This document shows, one piece after another, positions 1 to 6,296 of a DNA stretch of 6,570 bases. Numbering within the stretch: position 1 is the stretch's first letter; each line of letters starts with the position of its first letter. Both the position numbers and the translations under genes were made by a program. The stretch is from an uncultured Clostridium sp. (GTDB lineage: Bacteria > Bacillota > Clostridia > Lachnospirales > Lachnospiraceae). The stretch lies in contig CAKSBP010000092.1 of NCBI GenBank assembly GCA_934438135.1, positions 1 to 6,570 of the forward strand. The letters are read 5' to 3'. The notes beneath the pieces are model-generated. The model did not search any database and was not told the origin of the DNA. It saw only the letters and a program-made list of their open reading frames with translations.

Positions 1-87
1 AAAAAAGTGGGGGATTTTAATAGAAAAGGAATCTGAAAGCCTTGAATTTATTGGCTTAGAGATTCCGAGAGTTTATAAAATTTTACT

Positions 88-92
88 GGAGG
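88..92 (+). promoter_or_regulatory. Ribosome binding site of gerKA
   Basis: GGAGG lies 7 nt before the ATG at 100 and fixes this ATG as the start of the first germination gene. No convincing sigma-G promoter could be picked out in the 99 bases before the gene. Confidence 0.8.
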
Positions 93-99
93 AAATTTC

Positions 100-1560
100 A
101 TGGATAAGAAAATCAATTCCCAGGTTCTAAAAGATATTTATGGGAAGAGTACGGATGTTCTCATCCGTCCGATTCACATAAATGGTCCCAATCACCTGAC
201 AGTCCATCTTTTCTGTGTAGATGGGTTAGTAAACAGCCAGCAGCTGGATTTAACCATTCTTCGTCCCCTTGGTGTAGAAGAAGGTCCAAAACAATGTAAA
301 ACAGAAGATGAACTGGCCGATTACTTATTAAACAGTGCTGGTGCCTACCATGCATTTGGATCTCTAGTTGATGATTTTGACCAGCTCAACACAAGTGTTA
401 TGAGTGGCATGGCAGCTGTTATTCTAGATGGTGCCAAAAAAGCAGTAGTTTATGACGTCCGTACCTTTGACAAACGTTCCGTTTCCGAGCCATCCGATGA
501 AAATGTGATGAAAGGTTCAAAAGAATCCTTTGTTGAAGTTCTTCGTACCAACACTTCCCTCATTAGACGCCGGATTCGCTCTCCCCATCTGACCATTGAG
601 CAGATGTACGTTGGAAGACTTTCCCAGACAGATATCGCTTTGGTTTATCTAAATAATGTGTGTGACATGAAGCTGGTAGAAGAACTTCGCAGCCGTCTGC
701 AGAAAATTGACATAGATAACGTCTGTGCCGCCTCATTTATTGAGGAATTTATTATTGATAACCACCGCACCTTAATGCCACAGATAATGTATACTGAGCG
801 CCCTGACCGTGCCTGTTCCAATCTGACGGATGGGCGAGTCGCATTGATTGTAGACGGTATTCCTATGATTTACATTGTTCCCTGTCAGTTTCCAATGCTG
901 CTTCAATCACCAGAGGATTATTCGGAAAGCTTTATTGCAGGTTCATTCCTTCGAATACTGCGTTATGCAACTATGCTCATTTCTTTACTGCTGCCGGCAT
1001 TTTATATAGCAGTTACAACGTTTCATAATCAGCTGTTACCAATTGAGATGCTGCTTTCTATACAGGAAGCAAAAGCCAAAGTACCGTTTGCTTCCTGGGC
1101 AGAAGTTTTAATTCTCTTATTCAGCTTTGAAATTTTAATTGAAGCTGGGCTTAGGCTTCCAAAAAATATCGGCTCTGCCATGTCCATTGTAGGCGGTCTG
1201 GTAGTCGGTCAGGCTGCCGTTTCTGCCAATATTATTTCTCCCGTTGTCGTCATAATTGTGGCACTAACGGGAATTGCCGGCTTTACAGTTCCCAATCAGG
1301 ATCTTGCTATTGCAATCCGAATTAGTCGTTTTATACTAGGCATTCTAGCAGCTATGGCCGGATTTTTCGGATTAATTATTGGATTTTTGTTTATCATTGT
1401 CCACCTTTGCAGTCTGGACAGTTTCGGAGTCGCATATCTTGCTCCATTTGTAGATTCCAAAGATAAAATGCTAGAAGACACCCTGCTTCGCTATCCGGTT
1501 AAGAATTTTAAATTCCGTCCTGATGGCATAGCCCCACAAAATAAAAGAAAACAGAAATAG
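100..1560 (+). CDS. gerKA: Spore germination receptor A subunit (GerA/GerKA family)
   Basis: A subunit of a GerA-type nutrient germinant receptor, which acts in the inner membrane of the dormant spore with the B and C subunits encoded just downstream. The protein has 486 residues, close to GerAA and slightly shorter than B. subtilis GerKA. Visible family hallmarks: a soluble N-terminal region (about 1-285); the block around 127-166, with SEPSDENVMKGSKESF leading into TNTSLIRRRIRS; the ERPDRACSNLTDGRVALIVD stretch (233-252); and a C-terminal membrane domain with hydrophobic segments near 288-308, 333-349, 358-373, 377-396 and 410-435. The membrane domain contains the typical FEILIEAGLRLPKNIGSA motif (343-360) and a GFTVPN turn (394-399). 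The last 35 residues are a basic cytosolic tail. The gene looks intact and is the first of a three-gene operon; the next gene starts 16 nt after its stop. Germination operons are normally forespore-expressed (sigma-G). Family assignment is firm; paralogue identity and germinant are unknown. Confidence 0.95.
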   Translation: MDKKINSQVLKDIYGKSTDVLIRPIHINGPNHLTVHLFCVDGLVNSQQLDLTILRPLGVEEGPKQCKTEDELADYLLNSAGAYHAFGSLVDDFDQLNTSVMSGMAAVILDGAKKAVVYDVRTFDKRSVSEPSDENVMKGSKESFVEVLRTNTSLIRRRIRSPHLTIEQMYVGRLSQTDIALVYLNNVCDMKLVEELRSRLQKIDIDNVCAASFIEEFIIDNHRTLMPQIMYTERPDRACSNLTDGRVALIVDGIPMIYIVPCQFPMLLQSPEDYSESFIAGSFLRILRYATMLISLLLPAFYIAVTTFHNQLLPIEMLLSIQEAKAKVPFASWAEVLILLFSFEILIEAGLRLPKNIGSAMSIVGGLVVGQAAVSANIISPVVVIIVALTGIAGFTVPNQDLAIAIRISRFILGILAAMAGFFGLIIGFLFIIVHLCSLDSFGVAYLAPFVDSKDKMLEDTLLRYPVKNFKFRPDGIAPQNKRKQK

Positions 1561-1576
1561 TAAGGAGAAAAGATTT

Positions 1577-2683
1577 ATGTCAGTAATAAAAGCCCGACGA
1601 GGCTGTCATATCCTGGTTATCGTTTCTGTTCTTCTCCTTCTTTATATCTGTTATATCCAGATGGAGCGAAATGAAATCAGTGATGTACACTTTATTCAAA
1701 TGTTTTGTATTGATAAGACAGACGATGGCTTTCAGGTTTCTGCCTTATATAACGATGGCGGCAGCCAAAGAAGTGATAAACTTCAGTTTGTTGAAGGAAA
1801 TGGTAATACCGTTTACACTGCCTTTGAAGATTTAAAGCGAAAGGATTCCAAAGAATTAACCATTACCCACACCGCCTATTATCTGCTGAGTACTTCTGCT
1901 GCAGAATACGGCCTTCCGGAATGCCTCGATTTTATTTCCAGAGATGAATCCGTAAAAACCAATGCTTCCGTCTATATCTTAAAAGAAGACAATGCCAACA
2001 AAGTATTAAATGGTGCCATCAAAGATAAACTTCTGCCACAGGAAATTTTAAATTATATTTCCCAGAAACAGACGCACACTATGAAAAAAGCAGATAATAC
2101 ACTGATGACTGTACTAAACAATATGAACAACCCCTACAATAATCTGCTCATCCCAGCTTTATCCTATAAAGATAAGAACATGTATCTTGATGGTTACGCA
2201 ACGTTTAAAACCGCTAAACTATATAAATATCTGGATTATAAAACATCCCAGTACATTGACCTGTTTCGGAACCGCCTTCGCACCTGTCCCCTGTCTCTTG
2301 GCAATGATTTGACTATGGAACTGACTGATTTGAAAGTAAACCAGACTGTTACTATAGAAAATGATAGATTAAATCTGACCGTAGGTTTGCAGACAAACTC
2401 CGAATTAAAAGAAGTAGCTGCCTACACCAATGTATTTCATGATGCCGCTTTGAACAAAATCCAAAATTTGGAGATAAAATCTCTAAATGCACAGTTTTAC
2501 TCTATTATCAAACAAATGCAAAAAGATAACCTAGACCTGCTAGACATCAGCACCTATCTTTCCAATGAATCCAACACAACTGACGATTCCTATAAGAAGA
2601 ATTGGAACAGTTATCTGAAAAATATGAGTTACCATCTGAACGTAGATTCTACCATTGCAAAGAATTATATTATTACCAAATAG
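1577..2683 (+). CDS. gerKC: Spore germination receptor C subunit (Ger(x)C family), atypical N-terminus
   Basis: C subunit of the germinant receptor, normally a lipoprotein on the outer face of the spore inner membrane. The protein has 368 residues, usual for the family. The start is fixed by AAGGAG at 1562-1567, 9 nt before the ATG. A positively charged tip (KARRG) precedes one hydrophobic segment at about 12-28. The mature N-terminus, MERNEISDVHFIQMFCIDKT (29-48), matches the family pattern of an 'REL-DLAIV-GIGIDKT' opening. The C-terminal part (about 225-368) follows the GerAC C-terminal domain, with a conserved Lys-Asp element (QKDNLDLLDI), a tryptophan in the last quarter (NWNSYLKNM) and a final beta strand. 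Oddity: the expected lipobox cysteine just before the RE-L element is missing. The only nearby candidate is C25 in LYIC, whose -1 Ile does not suit a lipobox. It may therefore be anchored by the uncleaved helix. Position between A and B gives gerK-type order. Confidence 0.9.
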   Translation: MSVIKARRGCHILVIVSVLLLLYICYIQMERNEISDVHFIQMFCIDKTDDGFQVSALYNDGGSQRSDKLQFVEGNGNTVYTAFEDLKRKDSKELTITHTAYYLLSTSAAEYGLPECLDFISRDESVKTNASVYILKEDNANKVLNGAIKDKLLPQEILNYISQKQTHTMKKADNTLMTVLNNMNNPYNNLLIPALSYKDKNMYLDGYATFKTAKLYKYLDYKTSQYIDLFRNRLRTCPLSLGNDLTMELTDLKVNQTVTIENDRLNLTVGLQTNSELKEVAAYTNVFHDAALNKIQNLEIKSLNAQFYSIIKQMQKDNLDLLDISTYLSNESNTTDDSYKKNWNSYLKNMSYHLNVDSTIAKNYIITK

Positions 2684-2698
2684 AAAGGAGGCCTCCCT
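2684..2698 (+). promoter_or_regulatory. Ribosome binding site of gerKB inside a perfect palindrome
   Basis: AAAGGAGG (2684-2691) is 7 nt before the ATG at 2699 and immediately after the gerKC stop. The Shine-Dalgarno forms half of the perfect 10-bp palindrome GGAGGCCTCC (2687-2696), so the anti-SD-binding bases could pair with the bases that follow them, though only as a short stem or between two molecules. Confidence 0.7.
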
Positions 2699-3817
2699 AT
2701 GAAAGAACGTATTTCCATTCGCCAGATGATGTTTTTGTTTATTTTTATTTCAATTACGCCGATTCTGTCTTACATTCCGAAAGTTGCCGCAATCAATGGT
2801 AAAAATAACGGCTACGTCTGTGCCATTTATTATACCGTGCTTTTATGCATTTTTGCAGGTCTTCTGCTGAATATAGTCCGAGTCTATCCTGGAAAGAATT
2901 TTTATGAAATTTTAACTGAACTGACTGGAAAAATCATTGCAAAAGTCATTCTTTTTTTATACGGAGTCTGGGGATTTCTGTTTATGATTTATAAAATCAG
3001 TTCCTATTCTCTGCTTTTAAAGACTACTATGATGCCGGACACCGCCAGCTATATTACCATTGGTGCCCTGTTCCTTTTGATTCTTTACGCCGTCTTAAAA
3101 GGAACAAAAACCATTTTCCGGATCGCTGAATTTTTATATGGACCGGTACTATTTATTCTCGTTATTTTGTTTTTCTTTGCCTTTACAAATATTAATCGAG
3201 AATATCTTGTCCCCATTTCTACCGAACAGCTGAAAGCAAACTTCCTAAGCCTGAAATCCTTAGGTGCAGTCGGGGGAAATCTATTCCTGCTCCTGATTTT
3301 TCTAAAACCAATCACCTTGACAAACAGCTATCCGGTTATCAAAAAACGAATGATACAAGCTGTACTAGTATTTTTCCTGCTTAGTTTCCTCTCGATTCTC
3401 CTGGCAATTGGAATTAGTGGTGCGTCCTTAACCGGAAAATACACCTATTCGATTTTTCAGACACTAAAATGCGTTTCCCTGTTCCAGACGTTTGAGCGAT
3501 TCGATTCCTTTATTACAATTCTATGCGTCTTCTCAGACTTTGTAACGATTTGTATCTTTATGGTATTGACCATGAAATGTTTTTCGGCTGCCTTTGGTAT
3601 CCGTAACTATCGTGAAATTGGTGTTGCAGCACTGACGATTGGATGTGTCTTTGTTGTAATTCGAGACATTTCGCTGTACGAAATGGAGACAGGCTATCGA
3701 GACTGCATGGATACGATAAGCCTGGTATTTGAGTATTTAATTCCCGTGATTCTGGGAATTGTGTGTTTGTTTAAGAGAGGGAGTTCGAAAATAGAGAACT
3801 CGTCAAAACAAAAATAG
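2699..3817 (+). CDS. gerKB: Spore germination receptor B subunit (GerB/spore permease family)
   Basis: B subunit of the germinant receptor, an APC-superfamily-like integral membrane protein that binds the germinant in characterised GerA-type receptors. The protein has 372 residues, the normal family length. About ten hydrophobic segments are visible, near 10-28, 38-60, 81-107, 118-133, 146-163, 188-203, 219-240, 271-295, 305-321 and 340-358. Family features include the N-terminal ISIRQMMFLFIF opening, the GTKTIFRIAEFLYG stretch (135-148) before the fifth helix, and the ERFDSFITILCVFSDF segment (266-281), which corresponds to the conserved R-E/D motif of GerB proteins. The tail is short, basic and hydrophilic (KRGSSKIENSSKQK). 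It is the last gene of the A-C-B operon and ends 6 nt from the end of a convergent gene. The gene appears intact. Assignment is firm; substrate specificity is unknown. Confidence 0.94.
   Translation: MKERISIRQMMFLFIFISITPILSYIPKVAAINGKNNGYVCAIYYTVLLCIFAGLLLNIVRVYPGKNFYEILTELTGKIIAKVILFLYGVWGFLFMIYKISSYSLLLKTTMMPDTASYITIGALFLLILYAVLKGTKTIFRIAEFLYGPVLFILVILFFFAFTNINREYLVPISTEQLKANFLSLKSLGAVGGNLFLLLIFLKPITLTNSYPVIKKRMIQAVLVFFLLSFLSILLAIGISGASLTGKYTYSIFQTLKCVSLFQTFERFDSFITILCVFSDFVTICIFMVLTMKCFSAAFGIRNYREIGVAALTIGCVFVVIRDISLYEMETGYRDCMDTISLVFEYLIPVILGIVCLFKRGSSKIENSSKQK
3781..3801. repeat. Inverted repeat at the convergent gene junction, possible weak terminator
   Basis: GAGTTC (3781-3786) and GAACTC (3796-3801) form a perfect 6-bp stem with a 9-nt loop inside the last codons of gerKB. 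On the - strand it begins 23 nt past the stop of the convergent nuclease-like gene and is followed by a pyrimidine-rich CCCTCTCTT run; on the + strand no T tract follows. It is a candidate, weak terminator for the - strand cassette. No better terminator is visible for either operon here. Confidence 0.3.
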
Positions 3818-3823
3818 TATTTT

Positions 3824-4501
3824 CTAATATGTAAACTGATGGACAAAATCCATTTCAAAGTAGTCTTCTGTAAAAGCATAGGCATCTTTGAAAAGATAGT
3901 CCTTCAGTTTTTCCATAAATGGAGGAGTATATCGTTTTTTTAGCATCCGCTGATTTCGTATCTGCTGCACAATCTGAGGATTCTTTTCTTTACTGCACAC
4001 CAATACATAATGTACATGCTCTTTGCCAAAACGAATCGGATTTGTATAATCGAAAAGTTCATTTGCCTTTCCCTGTTCTTTCATTTCATATAGAATGTCC
4101 AACAGCATATACCAGTTTCCATATGCTTTTTTTACAATGTTATTCTTGAGCGACTTGGTTTTGTTAGAAATAACACTATCTTTAAATTCAATAAAATACC
4201 ATTCATTCTTACAATTGATAAGAAATGCATCCGCTGTATTTACAGAATTCTCTTCTGTACTATCCGGTGCTTTCATCCGTAAGTATCCCTCCTTGGCTAT
4301 CGCATCCATATCTAAAACAGTAATGTTTTTACCATTATACAAATAGTTTTCCATTTTGTTCCCCTGCTTATCTTTTCCATCTGAATTCAAGGATACTTCG
4401 TGCATAGAATTTGTGATAGTAATCTGTATCGATTGTAATGATAGATAATTTTCTATCATTTCCTGTACCTTATTAAAATTACTCTTCATCCTCATCTTCA
4501 T
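3824..4501 (-). CDS. Putative PD-(D/E)XK nuclease-like partner of the adjacent ATPase
   Basis: Small soluble protein of about 225 residues (231 if the ATG at 4519 is used; numbering below follows that longer form). I do not recognise a named family. D98 in TADAFLINCKNEW is followed after 12 residues by E111-F-K113 in WYFIEFKDS. The acidic residue sits at the end of one predicted strand and E-x-K in the next, followed by a helix (KKAYGNWYMLLDILYEM). This is the arrangement of motifs II and III in PD-(D/E)XK nucleases, and E77 could be the upstream acidic residue. A later strand (HVHYVLVCSK, 168-177) fits an alpha/beta core. No membrane segment or signal peptide is seen. I prefer the ATG at 4501, with AGGAA 7 nt upstream; ATGs at 4519, 4495, 4489 and 4459 are alternatives. 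The start lies inside the ATPase gene, so the pair is probably translationally coupled and acts together. Nuclease activity is inferred, not shown. Confidence 0.6.
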   Translation of the reverse strand: MKMRMKSNFNKVQEMIENYLSLQSIQITITNSMHEVSLNSDGKDKQGNKMENYLYNGKNITVLDMDAIAKEGYLRMKAPDSTEENSVNTADAFLINCKNEWYFIEFKDSVISNKTKSLKNNIVKKAYGNWYMLLDILYEMKEQGKANELFDYTNPIRFGKEHVHYVLVCSKEKNPQIVQQIRNQRMLKKRYTPPFMEKLKDYLFKDAYAFTEDYFEMDFVHQFTY

Positions 4502-5822
4502 CTTCCATTTCCTGTTCATATTTTAATTTATCCAACAAAATGCTTGGTTCTACCAATTGAGAATAAATTTTCTCTAAATCTCTGTTTACGCATTCAAAGG
4601 TACTCATACCATTCTGCATATTCGTTAAATAATAATTACATTTTTCTTGAATCTTATATTTCTTTGAATAGAAATCAATCGCATCCAGAAAATGTGCACT
4701 GTGGGTAGTCACAACAATATTTAAATCAAATACTTTCTGAAGTAGAACTATCATCTGGGCGTATTTTAACTGCCATTCTGGGTGTAGATGAATTTCTGGC
4801 TCATCTAAAATTAAAATATCTTTTTCTTTTAAAGCTCCTTTTTCCAAAAGCATTTTTATAATAACAAACGATTTTAAACCTGCAGAAAGATTATTAATTT
4901 TCAATGGTTCTGTAAAATTTTTTGTTGCTAATAAAAAGTCACTTCCATCAAATGAAATTTCTCCATCTATTACATCATTTAAAACATTGTAAATTTCCGA
5001 TAATTTTTCCTTGGCAATAACAGAATCAAATATTCCATGCAAAATATCATTATTTTGTTCCGAAAGAATAGAAATAATATTATCATCTGCTGCTATATAT
5101 GTGTTTTCATTCTCAGAAGATTTTTTTTCATTTGCTGAGAGCTTATTAATCAATAATGGATTTTCAATATAATATGCCTGCTTCAATATTTTCAATTCAG
5201 CTTGATAACTATTACAATGATTTTCTTGGAATAGTATATTAATTTTCTTATCTTTTATCATTAACTTAAGACTTGCATCCTCTGAATCAACTAATGAATT
5301 TATTTGATTACAAAATAATCCACAAAAAATACGATTAATAATCTCGCAGCTGATAGAATACTCTGATGTTCCAATCAATTGCAAAATCTTTTGAATATTT
5401 TCCTCTAAAAATTCTTTTATAAATGTTTTCTTCCATAACTTATCGTCCACATCAAAAAAATCAGCAAACAACTTAAATAATTCTTTATCATTCCAATAAC
5501 CATCCGGCTTACTTTTTATCTCATTTACCAATTTTTCAATATCTGGTTCCCTCTGCTTCCTCTCTCTCTCTTTAAATGCTTCTTTATCTTCCATAAATAG
5601 AACATAGATAATCGTTACTATAGCAGAAACACTCTTCTCAATTTCCTCTTGCTTTTTTTTTTGAATTTTTTCCTCCATTCCATTCAAAGAATTAAAAATC
5701 CCATAGAGTACTTTTCCCACCGTACTTTTTCCAGAGTTATTCTTTCCCGCAATAATAGTGATTCCATCAAAAACAATTTCTGCTTTTTTAATCTTTGCGA
5801 AGTTATCAATTATAAGTTTCAT
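4479..5822 (-). CDS. RecF/OLD-like ABC-type ATPase (AAA_15/AAA_21 class), candidate defence ATPase
   Basis: Cytosolic ATPase of 447 residues with one split ABC-type nucleotide-binding domain. The N-terminus is RecF/SMC-like (MKLIIDNFAKIKKAEIVF). Walker A is GKNNSGKST at 26-34. A long helical, charged insertion runs from about 48 to 305. The ABC signature is NLSAGLKS (311-318), Walker B is DILILDEPEIHLHP (335-348) with catalytic E341, and the H-switch is VTTHSAHF (371-378). All catalytic elements are present. The protein ends in a strongly acidic tail (EMEDEDEDEE). Unlike OLD nucleases it lacks a C-terminal TOPRIM domain; the effector may instead be the overlapping downstream gene. The ATG at 5822 has AAAGGAG 4 nt upstream. 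An A10 run falls within codons 54-57. The gene is notably AT-rich compared with the germination operon, suggesting acquisition. Related ATPases occur in Abi, PARIS, Septu and similar anti-phage systems. ATPase class is firm; a defence role is inferred from architecture and context. Confidence 0.85.
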   Translation of the reverse strand: MKLIIDNFAKIKKAEIVFDGITIIAGKNNSGKSTVGKVLYGIFNSLNGMEEKIQKKKQEEIEKSVSAIVTIIYVLFMEDKEAFKERERKQREPDIEKLVNEIKSKPDGYWNDKELFKLFADFFDVDDKLWKKTFIKEFLEENIQKILQLIGTSEYSISCEIINRIFCGLFCNQINSLVDSEDASLKLMIKDKKINILFQENHCNSYQAELKILKQAYYIENPLLINKLSANEKKSSENENTYIAADDNIISILSEQNNDILHGIFDSVIAKEKLSEIYNVLNDVIDGEISFDGSDFLLATKNFTEPLKINNLSAGLKSFVIIKMLLEKGALKEKDILILDEPEIHLHPEWQLKYAQMIVLLQKVFDLNIVVTTHSAHFLDAIDFYSKKYKIQEKCNYYLTNMQNGMSTFECVNRDLEKIYSQLVEPSILLDKLKYEQEMEDEDEDEE

Positions 5823-5839
5823 ATATCTCCTTTCCTAAC

Positions 5840-5883
5840 AAAACTCTCTATCCCTTTTATTCTAACATAGAACAGAGAGTTTT
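5840..5883. repeat. 10-bp inverted repeat bracketing the ATPase promoter
   Basis: AAAACTCTCT (5840-5849) is perfectly repeated in inverted orientation as AGAGAGTTTT (5874-5883), with 24 bases between. One arm lies in the -35/-10 spacer and touches the -35; the other lies just past the expected start of transcription, with about 34 bp (roughly three helical turns) between arm centres. This could be a paired operator. It could also be a long-loop terminator for the truncated upstream gene, since TTTTGTT follows on the - strand. Confidence 0.45.
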
Positions 5884-5887
5884 TCAA
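5859..5887 (-). promoter_or_regulatory. Sigma-A-type promoter of the ATPase-nuclease cassette
   Basis: Read on the - strand, TTGAAA (5882-5887, 5 of 6 consensus bases) is separated by exactly 17 bases from TAGAAT (5859-5864, 5 of 6). Transcription would start near 5852, giving a leader of about 30 nt that contains the AAAGGAG ribosome binding site. This supports vegetative expression of the cassette independent of the genes to its right. Confidence 0.6.
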
Positions 5888-5900
5888 CGTTAGCCCGTTG
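5885..5900. repeat. Short dyad overlapping the -35 of the ATPase promoter
   Basis: CAACG (5885-5889) and CGTTG (5896-5900) form an inverted repeat around a 6-nt centre. It overlaps the first half of the TTGAAA box on the - strand. There is no T tract on either side, so it is not an intrinsic terminator; an operator half-site pair is the simplest alternative. Confidence 0.35.
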
Positions 5901-5924
5901 TCTAAGAACCTTCAAAAATCCCGA

Positions 5925-6259
5925 TTATCTTCCCTTATATTTCTCTTTTCGCTTTACCTTCCGAAGTTCATACTGCCGTTCTCGGTATTCTCCAGCTGCT
6001 TTTTCACTTCCCGCTGCATCCGCTTTGAATTTTTCCGAACGTGTAAATATTCCTTCACCTCCACACCAGTGGAAAAACGAAGATAATACCAGTTCTTCAG
6101 AATAAATTCTTTCACATCATACTCCTTTGGTTCTGCACCAAATGTTACTTTTGAAACATATAGCTGACCACCACAGGTTTTCTCACATATTCCAATCCAG
6201 AAGGGATCTTTGAAAAGAACCCGAAATCTAACCGATTGATTTATATGGTAACTTTTCAC
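5925..6259 (-). pseudogene. yjdF: YjdF/DUF2992-like gene, frameshifted and internally shortened
   Basis: The N-terminal part is a clear DUF2992 (YjdF) protein: VLFKDPFWIGICEK (14-27), YVSKVTFGAEPKEYDVKEFI (34-53), then LKNWYYLRFS and KRMQREVKK (79-87). The open frame ends at 5954 after 101 residues with an unrelated tail (LENTENGSMNFGR). In the -1 frame, starting right after the AAA AAG codons at 5999, the sequence continues to 5925 and reads ERQYELRKVKRKEKYKGR, the typical basic C-terminus of the family. The two frames join at a run of five A's (6000-6004); six A's would restore one frame. Even when joined (111 residues) the protein lacks the GTKAQ-ALKLQ-type middle segment I expect from the family, so a non-triplet deletion is likely. 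The start is a GTG at 6259 without a good ribosome binding site. The function of YjdF is not established; in some Firmicutes it is controlled by the yjdF riboswitch, which I do not see here. Confidence 0.65.
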
Positions 6260-6296
6260 TATATTTCTGTCAAGTTTTCCTTATCGTCATTAACTT

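Noticed and set aside
37..57. Inverted repeat AAGCC / GGCTT upstream of gerKA
   Set aside because: Only 5 bp with an 11-nt loop and no T tract; expected by chance in this length of sequence.
51..79. Sigma-A-like pair TTGGCT-N17-TATAAA before gerKA
   Set aside because: Only 4 of 6 at the -35, and the predicted start would fall almost on the ribosome binding site. Germination operons are expected to use sigma-G, for which no good boxes were found in these 99 bases.
161..355. Open frame on the - strand within gerKA
   Set aside because: Shadow of a strongly conserved coding region; no family features.
3811..3823. AT palindrome AAAATA-G-TATTTT at the convergent gene junction
   Set aside because: A/T-only stem with a 1-nt centre cannot form a stable hairpin, so it was not called a terminator.
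3919..4346. Open frames on the + strand opposite the nuclease-like gene
   Set aside because: They lie wholly antisense to a better-supported gene, have no ribosome binding site worth noting and no recognisable domain.
6245..6273. TTGACA-N17-TACCAT on the - strand at the start of the YjdF-like pseudogene
   Set aside because: The -35 is perfect, but the -10 is 4 of 6 and would place the transcript start inside the coding region, with no usable start codon downstream; likely chance in AT-rich DNA.
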